64,000 nucleotides of DNA from Candidatus Hodarchaeaceae archaeon (GTDB lineage Archaea > Hadarchaeota > Hadarchaeia > Hadarchaeales > Hadarchaeaceae). The stretch spans positions 78,298-142,297 of the forward strand of contig JASEGJ010000001.1 in NCBI GenBank assembly GCA_030018135.1, in the 5' to 3' direction. The notes beneath the pieces are model-generated. The model saw nothing but the letters and a program-made list of their open reading frames with translations. It searched no databases and had not been told where the DNA came from. Positions 46,749-56,001 of the stretch are shown here, piece by piece (the first letter of the stretch is position 1; the number at the start of each line of letters is the position of its first letter). A program made the translations under genes and the position numbers.

Positions 46749-47665
46749 TAAAGCTTCAGGGTTTAACCCGCAAGTTTAACGGGCTCGTCGCGGTCGATGG
46801 CTTGACGTTCGAAGTTGGGGAGGGAGAGATCTTCGGCCTGCTGGGCCCCAATGGTGCTGGCAAGACCACGACGGTTCGGATGCTGTGCTGCCTCATCAAG
46901 CCGACCGGGGGTAAAGCGTTCGTCGGTGGGTACGAGGTAGGCAAGGACGCGCTAAGGGTGAGGGAAATCGTCGGCCTGCTCCCCGAGGCGCCCGGGCTCT
47001 ACGGCGAGCTAAGCGCGTACCGAAACCTAGAATTCTATGCCAAGCTTTACGGCGTACCCAAGCGGAGGCGCGAGGAAAATATTGAACGATTTCTGAAAAT
47101 GCTCGGCCTTTGGGGGCGGAGGGACGACCCCGTTGCGACGTTTTCTAGGGGAATGCAGCAGAAGCTCGCGATCGTGCGGGCGATGGTCCACGAGCCCAAG
47201 GTCCTCTTCCTCGACGAACCGACCGCGGCCCTCGCACCCGAGTCCGCCAAGACCGTGCGCGATTTCATCCTGGAGCTTAAGCAGGAGCGGCGGACGATCT
47301 TCCTCTGCACCCACAACCTCCACGAGGCTGAGCGACTTTGCGACCGCGTGGCGATTACAAACAGCAAGTTAATAGCGATTGGCTCGCCGAGCGAACTCGA
47401 GCAGAAGTTCGGCCCGAGCAGGACCGAAATCCGCCTCGAGCGGGTGAGCAGAAAAATAGTGGATGCGGTCAGAAGGCTAAAGCACGTGAAGGGCGTCGAG
47501 GTGGTCGGGGACAAGCTAATGGTCGAGGTTGAGGACCCAGAGGCTGCAAACCCGGTGATAGTCGAGGCCGTAGTCAAGCATGGCGGAAGGGTGCGTTACG
47601 TGGCGCGCGCCGTCCATGCGCTCGAGGAAACCTACTTGAGGTTGGTGAGGGAAAGTGAGGCCTGA
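46745..47665 (+). CDS. ABC-2 type transporter ATP-binding protein
   Basis: A 306-residue ATPase of the CcmA/NatA type: Walker A GPNGAGKTTTVRML near residue 38, Q-loop region LLPEAPGLYGELSAYRNLEFYAKL, signature FSRGMQQKLAIVRAM, Walker B VLFLDEPTAAL. It starts in the stop codon of the macro-domain gene and overlaps the permease gene by 11 bases. It powers an exporter of unknown substrate. Confidence 0.88.
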   Translation: MIKLQGLTRKFNGLVAVDGLTFEVGEGEIFGLLGPNGAGKTTTVRMLCCLIKPTGGKAFVGGYEVGKDALRVREIVGLLPEAPGLYGELSAYRNLEFYAKLYGVPKRRREENIERFLKMLGLWGRRDDPVATFSRGMQQKLAIVRAMVHEPKVLFLDEPTAALAPESAKTVRDFILELKQERRTIFLCTHNLHEAERLCDRVAITNSKLIAIGSPSELEQKFGPSRTEIRLERVSRKIVDAVRRLKHVKGVEVVGDKLMVEVEDPEAANPVIVEAVVKHGGRVRYVARAVHALEETYLRLVRESEA

Positions 47666-48437
47666 TAGGGTTTGGGAAATCGCGCGCAAGGACATGGCGA
47701 GCGTTAGAAGGCATAAGTACGTGCTCTACGGGCTTATAGGCATACCTTTAATTTTCGCTATATTTATCCCGATGGCCTCGATTTATCCGGTCGTGACTAG
47801 CGAGGAACCCTTGGATAACAAGCTGCCACCCTTTGCCCAGCCCGGGATGGCGCCGAAGCAGGCGGTGGTGACGGGATTGGCCAACATGGCCGTGCTCATG
47901 TTCATGTTTCTGCCTGCTGCAATCCCTTCGACGATAGCATCCTACACCTTCGTCGGCGAGAAGGTGAATCGGCAGCTCGAGCCATTGCTCGCGACCCCCA
48001 CGACAGATCTCGAACTCCTGATCGGCAAGGGGTTGGGCGCGTTTGTGCCCGCGATGGCCGCGACCTTCGCGTCATTTGCGGGTTTGGTGGCGATCGTCGA
48101 CGTGCTCACCTTCCCGCTATTTGGTTACCTCTTGCTGCCCAACCTGATTTCAGCGGTCGTCCTGCTGGTTTACGCCCCGCTGGTGTGCCTTCTGTCGGTC
48201 TCCTGGAGCATTTTCATCTCATCAAAAGTAAGCGATGTTAGGGCGGCAATGCAGTTGGGGATAGTGGGGATCGCCCCGGTTCTATTGTTCTACTTCCTGT
48301 TCATGGGCGGGATTGTTTCGCTTGAGTGGATGACGCTCGTGGCCTTCGGGCTGGTGCTGGCCTCCGCAAGCGCTGGTTTATTCGCCCTGAGCAAGGCGAC
48401 TTTTCAGAGGGAGGAGATTTTGACCAAGTGGAGGTGA
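47655..48437 (+). CDS. ABC-2 type transporter permease
   Basis: A 260-residue membrane protein with GTG start and about six membrane helices (YGLIGIPLIFAIFIPMASIY; VLMFMFLPAAIPSTIASYTF; PVLLFYFLFMGGIVSLEW). The cytoplasmic stretch VGEKVNRQLEPLLATPTTDLELLIGKGLGAF is typical of ABC-2 permeases. It works with the ATPase upstream. Its end overlaps the lplB-like gene by ten bases, but a functional connection to lipoate is doubtful. Confidence 0.85.
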   Translation: MRPDRVWEIARKDMASVRRHKYVLYGLIGIPLIFAIFIPMASIYPVVTSEEPLDNKLPPFAQPGMAPKQAVVTGLANMAVLMFMFLPAAIPSTIASYTFVGEKVNRQLEPLLATPTTDLELLIGKGLGAFVPAMAATFASFAGLVAIVDVLTFPLFGYLLLPNLISAVVLLVYAPLVCLLSVSWSIFISSKVSDVRAAMQLGIVGIAPVLLFYFLFMGGIVSLEWMTLVAFGLVLASASAGLFALSKATFQREEILTKWR

Positions 48438-48724
48438 TCGCCCTGGGATACGCGGAGTTTAAGGCCCCAAAGGGCTTGATAAAGGTCGAGGTTGAGCTGG
48501 CGGGCGATAAAATTTCACGCGTATCAATCAGCGGGGATTTTTTTATGTACCCGGAGGAAGCGCTCGAGCGGCTTGAGGAGGAGTTGATCGGCGTTAGGGC
48601 AGAAAGGGAAAGCCTGCTAGCGGCGGTCCATAGATTTTACGGTTCGACCAGCATTCGGACTCCCATGGTCGAACCGGAGCACTGGGTGGAAGCAATTTTG
48701 CGCGCGTCAGGTGGGTCGCAATGA
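48428..48724 (+). CDS. lplB: lipoate-protein ligase C-terminal subunit (LplB type)
   Basis: A 98-residue protein equivalent to the accessory C-terminal domain of bacterial lipoate ligase, as in the bipartite enzyme of Thermoplasma. Visible: AEFKAPKGLIKVEVELAGDKI, VSISGDFFMYPEEALERLEE and HRFYG. GTG at 48428 (11 bases after GGAGGAGAT) is chosen; GTG at 48434 is possible. The stop overlaps the lplA start. It is needed for the adenylation step. Confidence 0.83.
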   Translation: MEVIALGYAEFKAPKGLIKVEVELAGDKISRVSISGDFFMYPEEALERLEEELIGVRAERESLLAAVHRFYGSTSIRTPMVEPEHWVEAILRASGGSQ

Positions 48725-49527
48725 ATCCGTCAGTTGTTATAAATATAACAAAAGAAAGGGAAGGGCCGTGCAGCAGGTGGCGGCTGCTTCCGCTGAGGGT
48801 CGATGACGCTTCCACAGCGATGGCGATCGATGAGGCGCTACTGAGGTTGAACGCGGAAGGCAAGTCACCAAATACGATTCGTTTCTGGCGCTGGCTGCCC
48901 TCTGCGGTCTCCATAGGCTGCTTTCAGAGCGTCGAGCGAGAGGTGGATCTCGAGGTGGCTAAAAAATATGGTGTAGATGTCGTGCGCCGCATCACGGGAG
49001 GCGGCGCTGTCTTCCATGATCACGACGGGGAGCTGACCTACAGCGTCGTTTGCGGGCAGGAGGACGTGCCGGCGGATATCGTGGAGTCCTATCGACTGAT
49101 ATGCGGCGGTTTGGTGCGGGGATTTGAGCGCTTGGGGATTCACGCCGAGTTCAAGCCGGTCAACGACGTTCAGGTCAACGGCAGAAAAATCTCGGGTAGC
49201 GCCCAGACCCGGCGATGGGGCTCGGTGCTCCAGCATGGCACGGTGCTCATCTCGCCGGATGTGCGGCGGATGTTCGAGCTGCTCAAGGTCAGCCCCGAAA
49301 AGATCTCAGATAAGTTCATCGCCCCGGTGTTCGAGCGGGTGACGACGGTCGAAAGGGAGCTTGGGCGGAGGCCAGCTTTTGAGGAGGTTAGAGACGAGAT
49401 GAGCGGAGGCCTCGCCGACGCCTTTGGCGTTGAACTCGTTGAGGCCGCGCTCTCGCGGGAGGAACTCGAGCTTGCAGCGGACCTTAGGTCAAAATATACT
49501 TCACGGGAATGGCTGATGAAACGCTAG
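48721..49527 (+). CDS. lplA: lipoate-protein ligase A catalytic subunit
   Basis: A 268-residue member of the biotin/lipoate ligase family. The substrate loop RRITGGGAVFHDHDGELTYSVV is near residue 84 and the adenylate-binding lysine is in VQVNGRKISGSAQ near residue 155. It attaches lipoate or octanoate to GcvH (gene at 51549). The gene overlaps lplB by four bases and is followed by two radical SAM genes that probably insert sulfur. Confidence 0.88.
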   Translation: MNPSVVINITKEREGPCSRWRLLPLRVDDASTAMAIDEALLRLNAEGKSPNTIRFWRWLPSAVSIGCFQSVEREVDLEVAKKYGVDVVRRITGGGAVFHDHDGELTYSVVCGQEDVPADIVESYRLICGGLVRGFERLGIHAEFKPVNDVQVNGRKISGSAQTRRWGSVLQHGTVLISPDVRRMFELLKVSPEKISDKFIAPVFERVTTVERELGRRPAFEEVRDEMSGGLADAFGVELVEAALSREELELAADLRSKYTSREWLMKR

Positions 49528-49610
49528 GTTTTCAAGGGATTTTTCCACCCGCGAATTACCTGCATGCTTTTTTCGACGAGTGATTAAAAGTGGGAGATGG
49601 TGAGGGTGGG

Positions 49611-50513
49611 ATGCTAGGCGAACTCCAACGGCAAGCATTTGAAACTAAGGTGAGACGAGATCCCACTTTTTGGGCCTGCTACCCCCATCCGCACTTCCCT
49701 ACGCTTTCCATCACCGGCGACACCTGTGCTTTACGATGTAAGCAATGCGGCCGCCGCTACCTGCAACACATGTTCGCTTGTCCGACACCAGATGTCTTAC
49801 GTGAGACATGCCTTGAGTTAGCTTCAAATGGCGCCCGAGGGGTCTTGATCAGCGGTGGCTACAACGACGAGGGGTACGTGCCATTTGAACCCTTCCTCGA
49901 TTCGATCGCAAGCATAAAACGCGAAACCGGGCTCTTCTTGAACGTTCACACTGGTTTGATGCCCGCTTGGCTTGCGCGAGAACTCGGTCATGTTGGCGTC
50001 GATATGGCGAGCATCGATGTGGTGGGCAGTGATGAAACTATAAAACTCGTGCTCGGCCTAGATCGAACGACGCAAGACTACGAGCGGGCGCTAACGACCC
50101 TCCGCTCGGCCATCCCCCACGTAGTGCCGCACATTTGCATCGGCTTGCACGCGGGCAAACTCAGGGGCGAACGAGCGGCGCTTGAATTTGTCGCGAAGAT
50201 CAACCCACGGGCACTGGTCATGCTCGTGCTCGTGCCCACGCCCGGCACCGAGTTTGAACATGTCACCGGGCCGAGTCCAGCGGAGGTTGGCAAACTCATC
50301 ACTGAGGCTCGACTCAAGTTCCCTAGCGCAGTGCTGGCGCTGGGTTGTATGCGGCCGCGCGATGCTGGGCGAGCCGAGCTTCAGGCCTTACGCTCAGGCG
50401 TCGACAGGGTGGAGATCCCAGGTAAGCGAACCATCGAGGCCGCGCGCGAACTCGGGCTTAGGGTGCGGAGGCTTGACGCGTGTTGTGCGGTGCCTTGGGA
50501 TGAGGAGGTTTGA
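49611..50513 (+). CDS. radical SAM protein, probable lipoyl synthase component LipS2
   Basis: A 300-residue radical SAM enzyme with the cluster motif CALRCKQC (CX3CX2C) near residue 36, followed by VLISGGYNDEGYVPFEPFLDSI. It pairs with the radical SAM gene directly downstream. In Thermococcus kodakarensis two such proteins, LipS1 and LipS2, together replace LipA. Being placed between lplBA and gcvH strongly suggests the same role; which is LipS1 and which LipS2 is inferred. ATG at 49611, next to GGTGAGGGTGGG, is preferred to GTG at 49590. An 18-bp palindrome lies inside the frame at 49792-49809. Confidence 0.72.
   Translation: MLGELQRQAFETKVRRDPTFWACYPHPHFPTLSITGDTCALRCKQCGRRYLQHMFACPTPDVLRETCLELASNGARGVLISGGYNDEGYVPFEPFLDSIASIKRETGLFLNVHTGLMPAWLARELGHVGVDMASIDVVGSDETIKLVLGLDRTTQDYERALTTLRSAIPHVVPHICIGLHAGKLRGERAALEFVAKINPRALVMLVLVPTPGTEFEHVTGPSPAEVGKLITEARLKFPSAVLALGCMRPRDAGRAELQALRSGVDRVEIPGKRTIEAARELGLRVRRLDACCAVPWDEEV
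49792..49809. other. 18-bp palindrome within the lipS2-like gene (site 3 of a shared motif)
   Basis: ATGTCTTACGTGAGACAT differs by one base from the perfect palindrome at 19411-19428, 30 kb away. It is inside a coding sequence (codons for DVLRET), so it must also satisfy protein coding. Confidence 0.45.
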
Positions 50514-50515
50514 GA

Positions 50516-51490
50516 TTGGTTGACCAAGTTAGGATTGCGTTCGGCACGGGCATCGTGCTTGGACTCTGGCGGGGGCAGCTCGCCGTAGCCCCAACGACCG
50601 CGCACCTTTTGACGTATTATGAAGGCAGATGCAACGCAAACTGCAAATTCTGCCCACAAGCCAAAGGGAGCAGGGCGGACTTAAGGATGCTCTCCCGCGT
50701 AGTCTGGCCGAGGTGCGAGTTCGAGCGGGTAATAGCTGCGCTCCGGAGAAACGGCGGCAAGTTCCATAGGCTGTGTGTTCAAGCGGTAAACCACCCAAAT
50801 GTCATCGACGATATTTGCGAGATAGTCACAAGGGTGAAGGAAGCTTGCCGACTGCCAATCTCAGTTTCGTGCCAGCCCCTGAAAAGGCCCGACATCGAAA
50901 AACTCGCCAGCTCAGGAGCCGAGAGAATCAGCATAGCCCTAGATGCCGCGACGCCCGAGATCTTCGACCGCATCAAGGGTTCGGCGGCAGGGGGGCCCTA
51001 CAGGTGGCATGAACACCTCCGGGCGCTGGACGACGCCAAGAGAGTATTTGGGGACAGGGTCTCCACTCATTTGATCGTTGGACTCGGCGAGACTGAACAG
51101 GAAATGATAGAGGCCATCCAATTTTTACACGACCGCGGCATTACCATTGGATTATTTGCGTTCAAGCCCATCCCAAACACGCCCTTGGCCGGGCGGGCCC
51201 AACCAGACGTATTGAGCTACCGCAGGATTCAACTCGCTCAATACTTGATAAAGCAGGACCTAACGGATGTCAAGCATATGCGCTTTAACAATGGGCTGGT
51301 GGTGGATTTCGGGGTGAACCCGGCGACATTGCAAGAGGTTGTAGATTCCCGGGTGCCGTTTATGACATCCGGCTGTCCGAACTGCAATCGCCCGTTTTAT
51401 AACGAATCTCCCCTAGGGCCAATGTACAACTACCCCAGAAGGCCAACCCCGTCCGAGATGGCAACCATTAGGGTTCAGCTGGGCTTGTGA
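50516..51490 (+). CDS. radical SAM protein, probable lipoyl synthase component LipS1
   Basis: A 324-residue biotin-synthase-like radical SAM enzyme. The cluster motif is CNANCKFC near residue 37, the SAM-binding region includes LIVGLGETEQEMIEAI, and a C-terminal GCPNCNRPFYNESP carries two further cysteines that could bind the auxiliary cluster used as sulfur donor. TTG at 50516 is chosen, seven bases after GAGGAGG. It is translationally close to the preceding radical SAM gene and lies 58 bases before gcvH. Confidence 0.75.
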   Translation: MVDQVRIAFGTGIVLGLWRGQLAVAPTTAHLLTYYEGRCNANCKFCPQAKGSRADLRMLSRVVWPRCEFERVIAALRRNGGKFHRLCVQAVNHPNVIDDICEIVTRVKEACRLPISVSCQPLKRPDIEKLASSGAERISIALDAATPEIFDRIKGSAAGGPYRWHEHLRALDDAKRVFGDRVSTHLIVGLGETEQEMIEAIQFLHDRGITIGLFAFKPIPNTPLAGRAQPDVLSYRRIQLAQYLIKQDLTDVKHMRFNNGLVVDFGVNPATLQEVVDSRVPFMTSGCPNCNRPFYNESPLGPMYNYPRRPTPSEMATIRVQLGL

Positions 51491-51548
51491 GGTGGCCTGC
51501 AACCTTTAAGTTTTGATGGCACTAGTTTTAGCTGTCTGAGGTGGTGAA

Positions 51549-51974
51549 ATGAAAGTCGGTGGTTATGAAGTCCCCGAGGACCTTTACTACAGCAGGGAAC
51601 ATGAGTGGGTCAGGGTAGAGGGGAAACTCGCACGCGTCGGCGTCACGGACTACGCGCAGAAGCGACTCGGCGATGTCGTCTACGTTGAGCTGCCAGAGGT
51701 GGGCAGGCGGGTTGAGCAAGCGAGTGAAACAAAGAGCAAGGCAATGGAGCTCGGCGCGTTGGAGTCGATTAAAGCGGTGGTCGCGATCTACGCACCGTTG
51801 AGCGGCGTGGTCGAGGATGTCAACCAAGCGCTTCGGGATAGGCCTGAACTCGTCAACACCGACCCCTACGGCGAGGGCTGGGTGTGCCTAGTTGAAGCGA
51901 GTAACCTCGAAACGGAACTCAAAAATCTGATGAGCGCAAGTGCCTACGCCGAGTTCTTGAAGGGCTTGAAATAG
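51549..51974 (+). CDS. gcvH: glycine cleavage system H protein
   Basis: A 141-residue lipoyl carrier. The lipoylated lysine is in LESIKAVVAIYAPLSG (Lys 75). Compared with bacterial GcvH there is an insert between ELPEVGRRV and the lipoyl loop (EQASETKSKAMELGA), as in other archaeal H proteins. It carries the aminomethyl group between the P and T proteins and is the target of LplAB and the two LipS-like enzymes encoded just upstream. Confidence 0.95.
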   Translation: MKVGGYEVPEDLYYSREHEWVRVEGKLARVGVTDYAQKRLGDVVYVELPEVGRRVEQASETKSKAMELGALESIKAVVAIYAPLSGVVEDVNQALRDRPELVNTDPYGEGWVCLVEASNLETELKNLMSASAYAEFLKGLK

Positions 51975-51986
51975 CTCGGTGGTAAC

Positions 51987-53375
51987 GTGGGCCACCCATA
52001 CGTCTCAAACGATGCGAGGACGAGAGAGCAGATGCTTCACGAGATAGGAGTGACAAACATCGATGGCCTGTTCGCTGATGTGCCGAGTGAAATTAGGCTG
52101 AAACGCCCACTCAATTTGCCCGGCCCGATGTCGGAGTTGGAAACTAGGCGCCATGTGCAAGCGATGCTCGCAAAAAATAAGCCATTCACGCAGATGCTAT
52201 CATTTCTGGGCGGCGGGGTCTGGCCCCATCACGTACCTGCCCACGTTCGCTCGCTCGCGCAGCGCTCGGAGTTTCTGACGGCATATACCCCATATCAACC
52301 CGAGATAAGCCAAGGCATGCTCCAAGCGCTTTTCGAGTACCAAAGCATGATTTGCGAACTCACCGGTATGGAGGTGGCAAACGCATCCATGTACGACTGG
52401 GCGACCTCACTAGGCGAGGCCGCACTTATGTGCGCCAGAGTTACGGGCAGGCGGAAATTTATCGTGCCTGAGCTGATCGGCCCGGAGCGGTTTGCAACGC
52501 TACAAAATTATGCTTTGGGCCCAGCTCTTGAGCTCGTAAAAGTCGGCTACGACCGCCGCACCGGTCAGCTTGACCCATCAAAGCTACGCGCGGAGCTCGG
52601 GCGGGACGTGGCGGGGGTCTACATCGAGAACCCAAGTTATCTGGGTTTTTTGGAGACGCAGGTTGATGAAATAGCCGCCGCAGCGCATGAGGTTGGAGCA
52701 CTTTTCGTCGTCGGCGTTAATCCGATTTCGCTGGGGTTGCTCAAGGCGCCGGGCGAATACGGCGCGGACATCGTCATAGGCGAAGGGCAGCCGCTCGGCA
52801 ATCCAGTTAGCTTCGGCGGGCCGCTCTTGGGTATCTTCGCTTGTCGGGATGACCAAAAGCTGGTGAGGCAAATGCCGGGGAGGATAATAGGGATGACTAC
52901 GACGCTCGACGGCAAAACGGTGGGCTTTGTCATGGTACTGCAGACGAGGGAGCAGCACATCCGCCGCGAGCGGGCAACTTCCAACATATGCTCGAACGAG
53001 GCCCTGTGCGCAATCAATGTCGCGATTTATTTGGCATCGCTTGGACCAAGGGGGCTCCGCGAACTTGGGGAGATCTGCGCCGCGAATGCTAGCTATGCCA
53101 TCGAAAAGCTCAATAAAATAGATGGTTTGTTGGTACCTATTTTCGATTCGCCCCATTTCAACGAGTTCACGCTCAATTGCGATCGCTCCAATTTATCCAT
53201 TTCCAGCCTAAACGCCAAGCTGCTCGAGCGTGGCATCCAAGGCGGCAAGCCCATTCGCGAGGAGTTTCCTGAACTCGGTGAAACATCCCTGATGTGCACC
53301 ACGGAGCTGCATTCGGGGGTGGACATCGACCGCCTAGCCGAGGCACTCACAGATGTGGTGAGGGCGAAATCGTGA
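51987..53375 (+). CDS. gcvPA: glycine dehydrogenase (decarboxylating) subunit 1
   Basis: A 462-residue alpha subunit of the two-part P protein. Markers are FLGGGVWPHHVPAHV, LTAYTPYQPEISQGMLQALFEYQ and VANASMYDW. It begins with GTG 12 bases after gcvH and overlaps gcvPB by four bases (GTGA). With subunit 2 it decarboxylates glycine. Confidence 0.95.
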   Translation: MGHPYVSNDARTREQMLHEIGVTNIDGLFADVPSEIRLKRPLNLPGPMSELETRRHVQAMLAKNKPFTQMLSFLGGGVWPHHVPAHVRSLAQRSEFLTAYTPYQPEISQGMLQALFEYQSMICELTGMEVANASMYDWATSLGEAALMCARVTGRRKFIVPELIGPERFATLQNYALGPALELVKVGYDRRTGQLDPSKLRAELGRDVAGVYIENPSYLGFLETQVDEIAAAAHEVGALFVVGVNPISLGLLKAPGEYGADIVIGEGQPLGNPVSFGGPLLGIFACRDDQKLVRQMPGRIIGMTTTLDGKTVGFVMVLQTREQHIRRERATSNICSNEALCAINVAIYLASLGPRGLRELGEICAANASYAIEKLNKIDGLLVPIFDSPHFNEFTLNCDRSNLSISSLNAKLLERGIQGGKPIREEFPELGETSLMCTTELHSGVDIDRLAEALTDVVRAKS

Positions 53376-54886
53376 GCGATTGGTACAGACAGGCTCGGTG
53401 GGATCGAGAGGGGCGCCTAGAACCGCTCGTCTTCGAACTCGGCGGGCCAGGGCACATCGGGTACTCGTTACCTAAACCGCCCGAACATACAAATTTGCCC
53501 AAACATCTTCTGCGGACCGAACTGCGGCTGCCCGAGCTTTCGGAGGTCGAGGTCGTCAGGCATTACACCCGCCTATCGCAGATGAACTATTGCGTCGACC
53601 TGGGCACATATCCGCTGGGTTCGTGCACCATGAAGTACAACCCGAAGCTATGCGAGGAGCTAGCCTCGCTGGAGACGGCAACTTGCATCCATCCTTATCA
53701 AGCTGAGGGGACTGTGCAGGGGGCACTCGAACTCATGTACAAGCTCGAGCGTTGTCTGGCGGAAATAGCCGGCGTGGCGCGCGTCTGTTTGCACCCCTCC
53801 GCCGGCGCGCACGGCGAATTCGTGAGCATGCTGATCACCCGAGCGTATCACGAATTCAACGGTGAACAGGACGAGCGCACCCAAGTCATAGTGCCCGATT
53901 CGGCCCACGGCACGAACCCGGCGAGTGCGGCGATGGCGGGCTACGAAGTTCTCATCGTGCCATCGGATGCTCGAGGGCGCGTCGACCTCAGGGCCTTAGA
54001 GGCAGCTGTTTCTGAGCGGACGGCGGCAATGATGCTGACAAATCCTAACACCCTCGGCCTATTCGAGGACAGGGTCGTGGATATCGTCGAACTCGTCCAC
54101 GATGTGGGGGGACTGCTTTTTTACGATGGCGCCAATCTGAACGGTATACTCGGCAAGTCCCGCGCAGGGGACATGGGGTTCGACATCGTGCACTTCAACC
54201 TGCATAAAACCTTCGCCACGCCGCACGGCGGCGGCGGCCCGGGCGCGGGACCGGTGGGCGTGACGCAAGAGCTGGAGAAATTCCTGCCGGTGCCGGTCGT
54301 CGAATACGATGAAAAAAGAGGCGAGTATTATCTGGACTATGATCGACCAAATTCAGTGGGCAAGGTCAGGGCATTTTACGGCAATTTTGGCGTGCTGGTA
54401 AAGGCCTACGCATACATCCTGATGATGGGTGCCCGCGGCCTGGAGGAGGCCGCAGAGGCGGCGGTGCTCAACGCAAATTACGTCATGCGCAAGCTATCGG
54501 GCACGAGGGGATATGAGCTAAAGTTCGATGCGACTGGACCTTGCAAGCACGAGGTGGTCTTCAGCGCTGAGCCCCTGAAGCGCGAGACTGGTATCGGTGC
54601 ACGCGAGGTAGCAAAGCGATTGCTTGATTATGGCATGCATGCCCCCACCTATTACTTTCCGCCCATAGTCAGCGAGGCGCTGATGATCGAACCCACCGAG
54701 AGTGAGTCGAGGGATGAAATAGACCGCCTTATCAACGCTCTAAAGGCAATAGCCGTCGAAGCTAGCACGGACCCCGAAAAGCTCCGCGCCGCGCCGACGG
54801 TCACAGCGATCGGACGATTGGATGAGGTTAAGGCATCGCGCGAACCTATTTTGAGCTGGCGGATGTACAGGAAGCATCGGGCATAG
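53372..54886 (+). CDS. gcvPB: glycine dehydrogenase (decarboxylating) subunit 2
   Basis: A 504-residue PLP-binding beta subunit. The PLP lysine is in DIVHFNLHKTFATPHGGG, and PLGSCTMKYNPK and DSAHGTNPASAAMAGY are conserved. GTG at 53372 overlaps the stop of gcvPA; the long open frame upstream of it is the gcvPA gene in another frame. The T protein (gcvT) is not in this window. Confidence 0.95.
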   Translation: MSDWYRQARWDREGRLEPLVFELGGPGHIGYSLPKPPEHTNLPKHLLRTELRLPELSEVEVVRHYTRLSQMNYCVDLGTYPLGSCTMKYNPKLCEELASLETATCIHPYQAEGTVQGALELMYKLERCLAEIAGVARVCLHPSAGAHGEFVSMLITRAYHEFNGEQDERTQVIVPDSAHGTNPASAAMAGYEVLIVPSDARGRVDLRALEAAVSERTAAMMLTNPNTLGLFEDRVVDIVELVHDVGGLLFYDGANLNGILGKSRAGDMGFDIVHFNLHKTFATPHGGGGPGAGPVGVTQELEKFLPVPVVEYDEKRGEYYLDYDRPNSVGKVRAFYGNFGVLVKAYAYILMMGARGLEEAAEAAVLNANYVMRKLSGTRGYELKFDATGPCKHEVVFSAEPLKRETGIGAREVAKRLLDYGMHAPTYYFPPIVSEALMIEPTESESRDEIDRLINALKAIAVEASTDPEKLRAAPTVTAIGRLDEVKASREPILSWRMYRKHRA

Positions 54887-54888
54887 AC

Positions 54889-56001
54889 ATGCAAAAATTG
54901 GGCCTCATCGTCAACCCAATCGCTGGAATTGGCGGGCGCGTCGGCCTCAAAGGTTCAGATGGAAAGGAGGTCATCAAGAAGGCGATGGCGCTCGGCGCCA
55001 AGCCCGTGTCGCCTCAAAGGGCGGTGGAGGCCCCAAGGGAATTGGTACCCTTAAAGGAAAAAATCCTCCTGGTAACTTACCCGCGTGAGATGGGCGAAGA
55101 CGAGGCCAAGAAGGCTGGTTTCGCTCCGAAGGTGATAGGAGAGATAACCTCTGGACAGACCACGGCTGAGGACACAAAACGGGCCGCTAGGGAAATGCGA
55201 GACCTAGGTGTGGACCTTATCTTATTGGCGGGCGGAGATGGGACCGCTCGCGACGTTTATGATGCCATTGGAGTAGACATACCCGTCCTCGGCGTACCCT
55301 CCGGCGTTAAAATGCACTCAGCAGTTTTTGCGATCAACCCTTGGGCGGCCGCAAGAATAGCTATGGAGTTTTTGTGGGAAGAACTGCCGTTGAAAGAGAC
55401 AGAAGTCATGGATTTAGATGAAGAAGCCTATAGGCGGGGAAGGCTGTCGGCGAAGCTCTACGGATATTTGTTAACCCCTTACGAGCCAAGTTTAATTCAA
55501 GGCGTAAAGTTTGCTAGTTCAACGACGGAAGTTGAAAGGGATGAACAAGCGGCGATAGCAAAACATGTCGTCGAAGAAATGAAGCCTAACATCGTTTACA
55601 TCCTAGGCCCGGGGACGACGACGCGCGCGGTAGCTGAGGAGCTGGGCATTCGCAACTCAACATTGCTCGGCGTTGACCTCCTTGTAGACCGTAAGCTCGT
55701 GGCAGGCGATGTCAATGAACAACAAATTCTCCAAGCAATCGAGGGAAAGCCAGCGACGATCCTCGTCAGCCCCATAGGCAAGCAGGGCTTCATCTTCGGG
55801 CGCGGCAATCAGCAACTGAGTCCCGAGGTCATCCGCCGCGTCGGGAAAGATAATATTTTGGTGCTCGCGACCCCGCAGAAGCTAGCGCTGACCCCGGTTC
55901 TAAAGGTGGACACGGGCGACGCCAAGCTCGACGACGAGCTCCGCGGATACATCCGCGCGATCACGGGCTACCGTCAGACCCGGGTGGTTAAGGTCGTCTA
56001 G
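54889..56001 (+). CDS. ATP-NAD kinase-like protein (AcoX/COG3199 type)
   Basis: A 370-residue protein of the NAD-kinase superfamily. The nucleotide-binding motif LLAGGDGTARDVYDAIG is near residue 109, and the N terminus LGLIVNPIAGIGGRVGLKGS is typical of the archaeal COG3199 branch. It starts two bases after the gcvPB stop, so it is in the same operon. NADP formation from NAD is likely but other phosphate donors or substrates are possible. Its 3' end overlaps the convergent archaemetzincin gene by 14 bases. Confidence 0.85.
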   Translation: MQKLGLIVNPIAGIGGRVGLKGSDGKEVIKKAMALGAKPVSPQRAVEAPRELVPLKEKILLVTYPREMGEDEAKKAGFAPKVIGEITSGQTTAEDTKRAAREMRDLGVDLILLAGGDGTARDVYDAIGVDIPVLGVPSGVKMHSAVFAINPWAAARIAMEFLWEELPLKETEVMDLDEEAYRRGRLSAKLYGYLLTPYEPSLIQGVKFASSTTEVERDEQAAIAKHVVEEMKPNIVYILGPGTTTRAVAEELGIRNSTLLGVDLLVDRKLVAGDVNEQQILQAIEGKPATILVSPIGKQGFIFGRGNQQLSPEVIRRVGKDNILVLATPQKLALTPVLKVDTGDAKLDDELRGYIRAITGYRQTRVVKVV

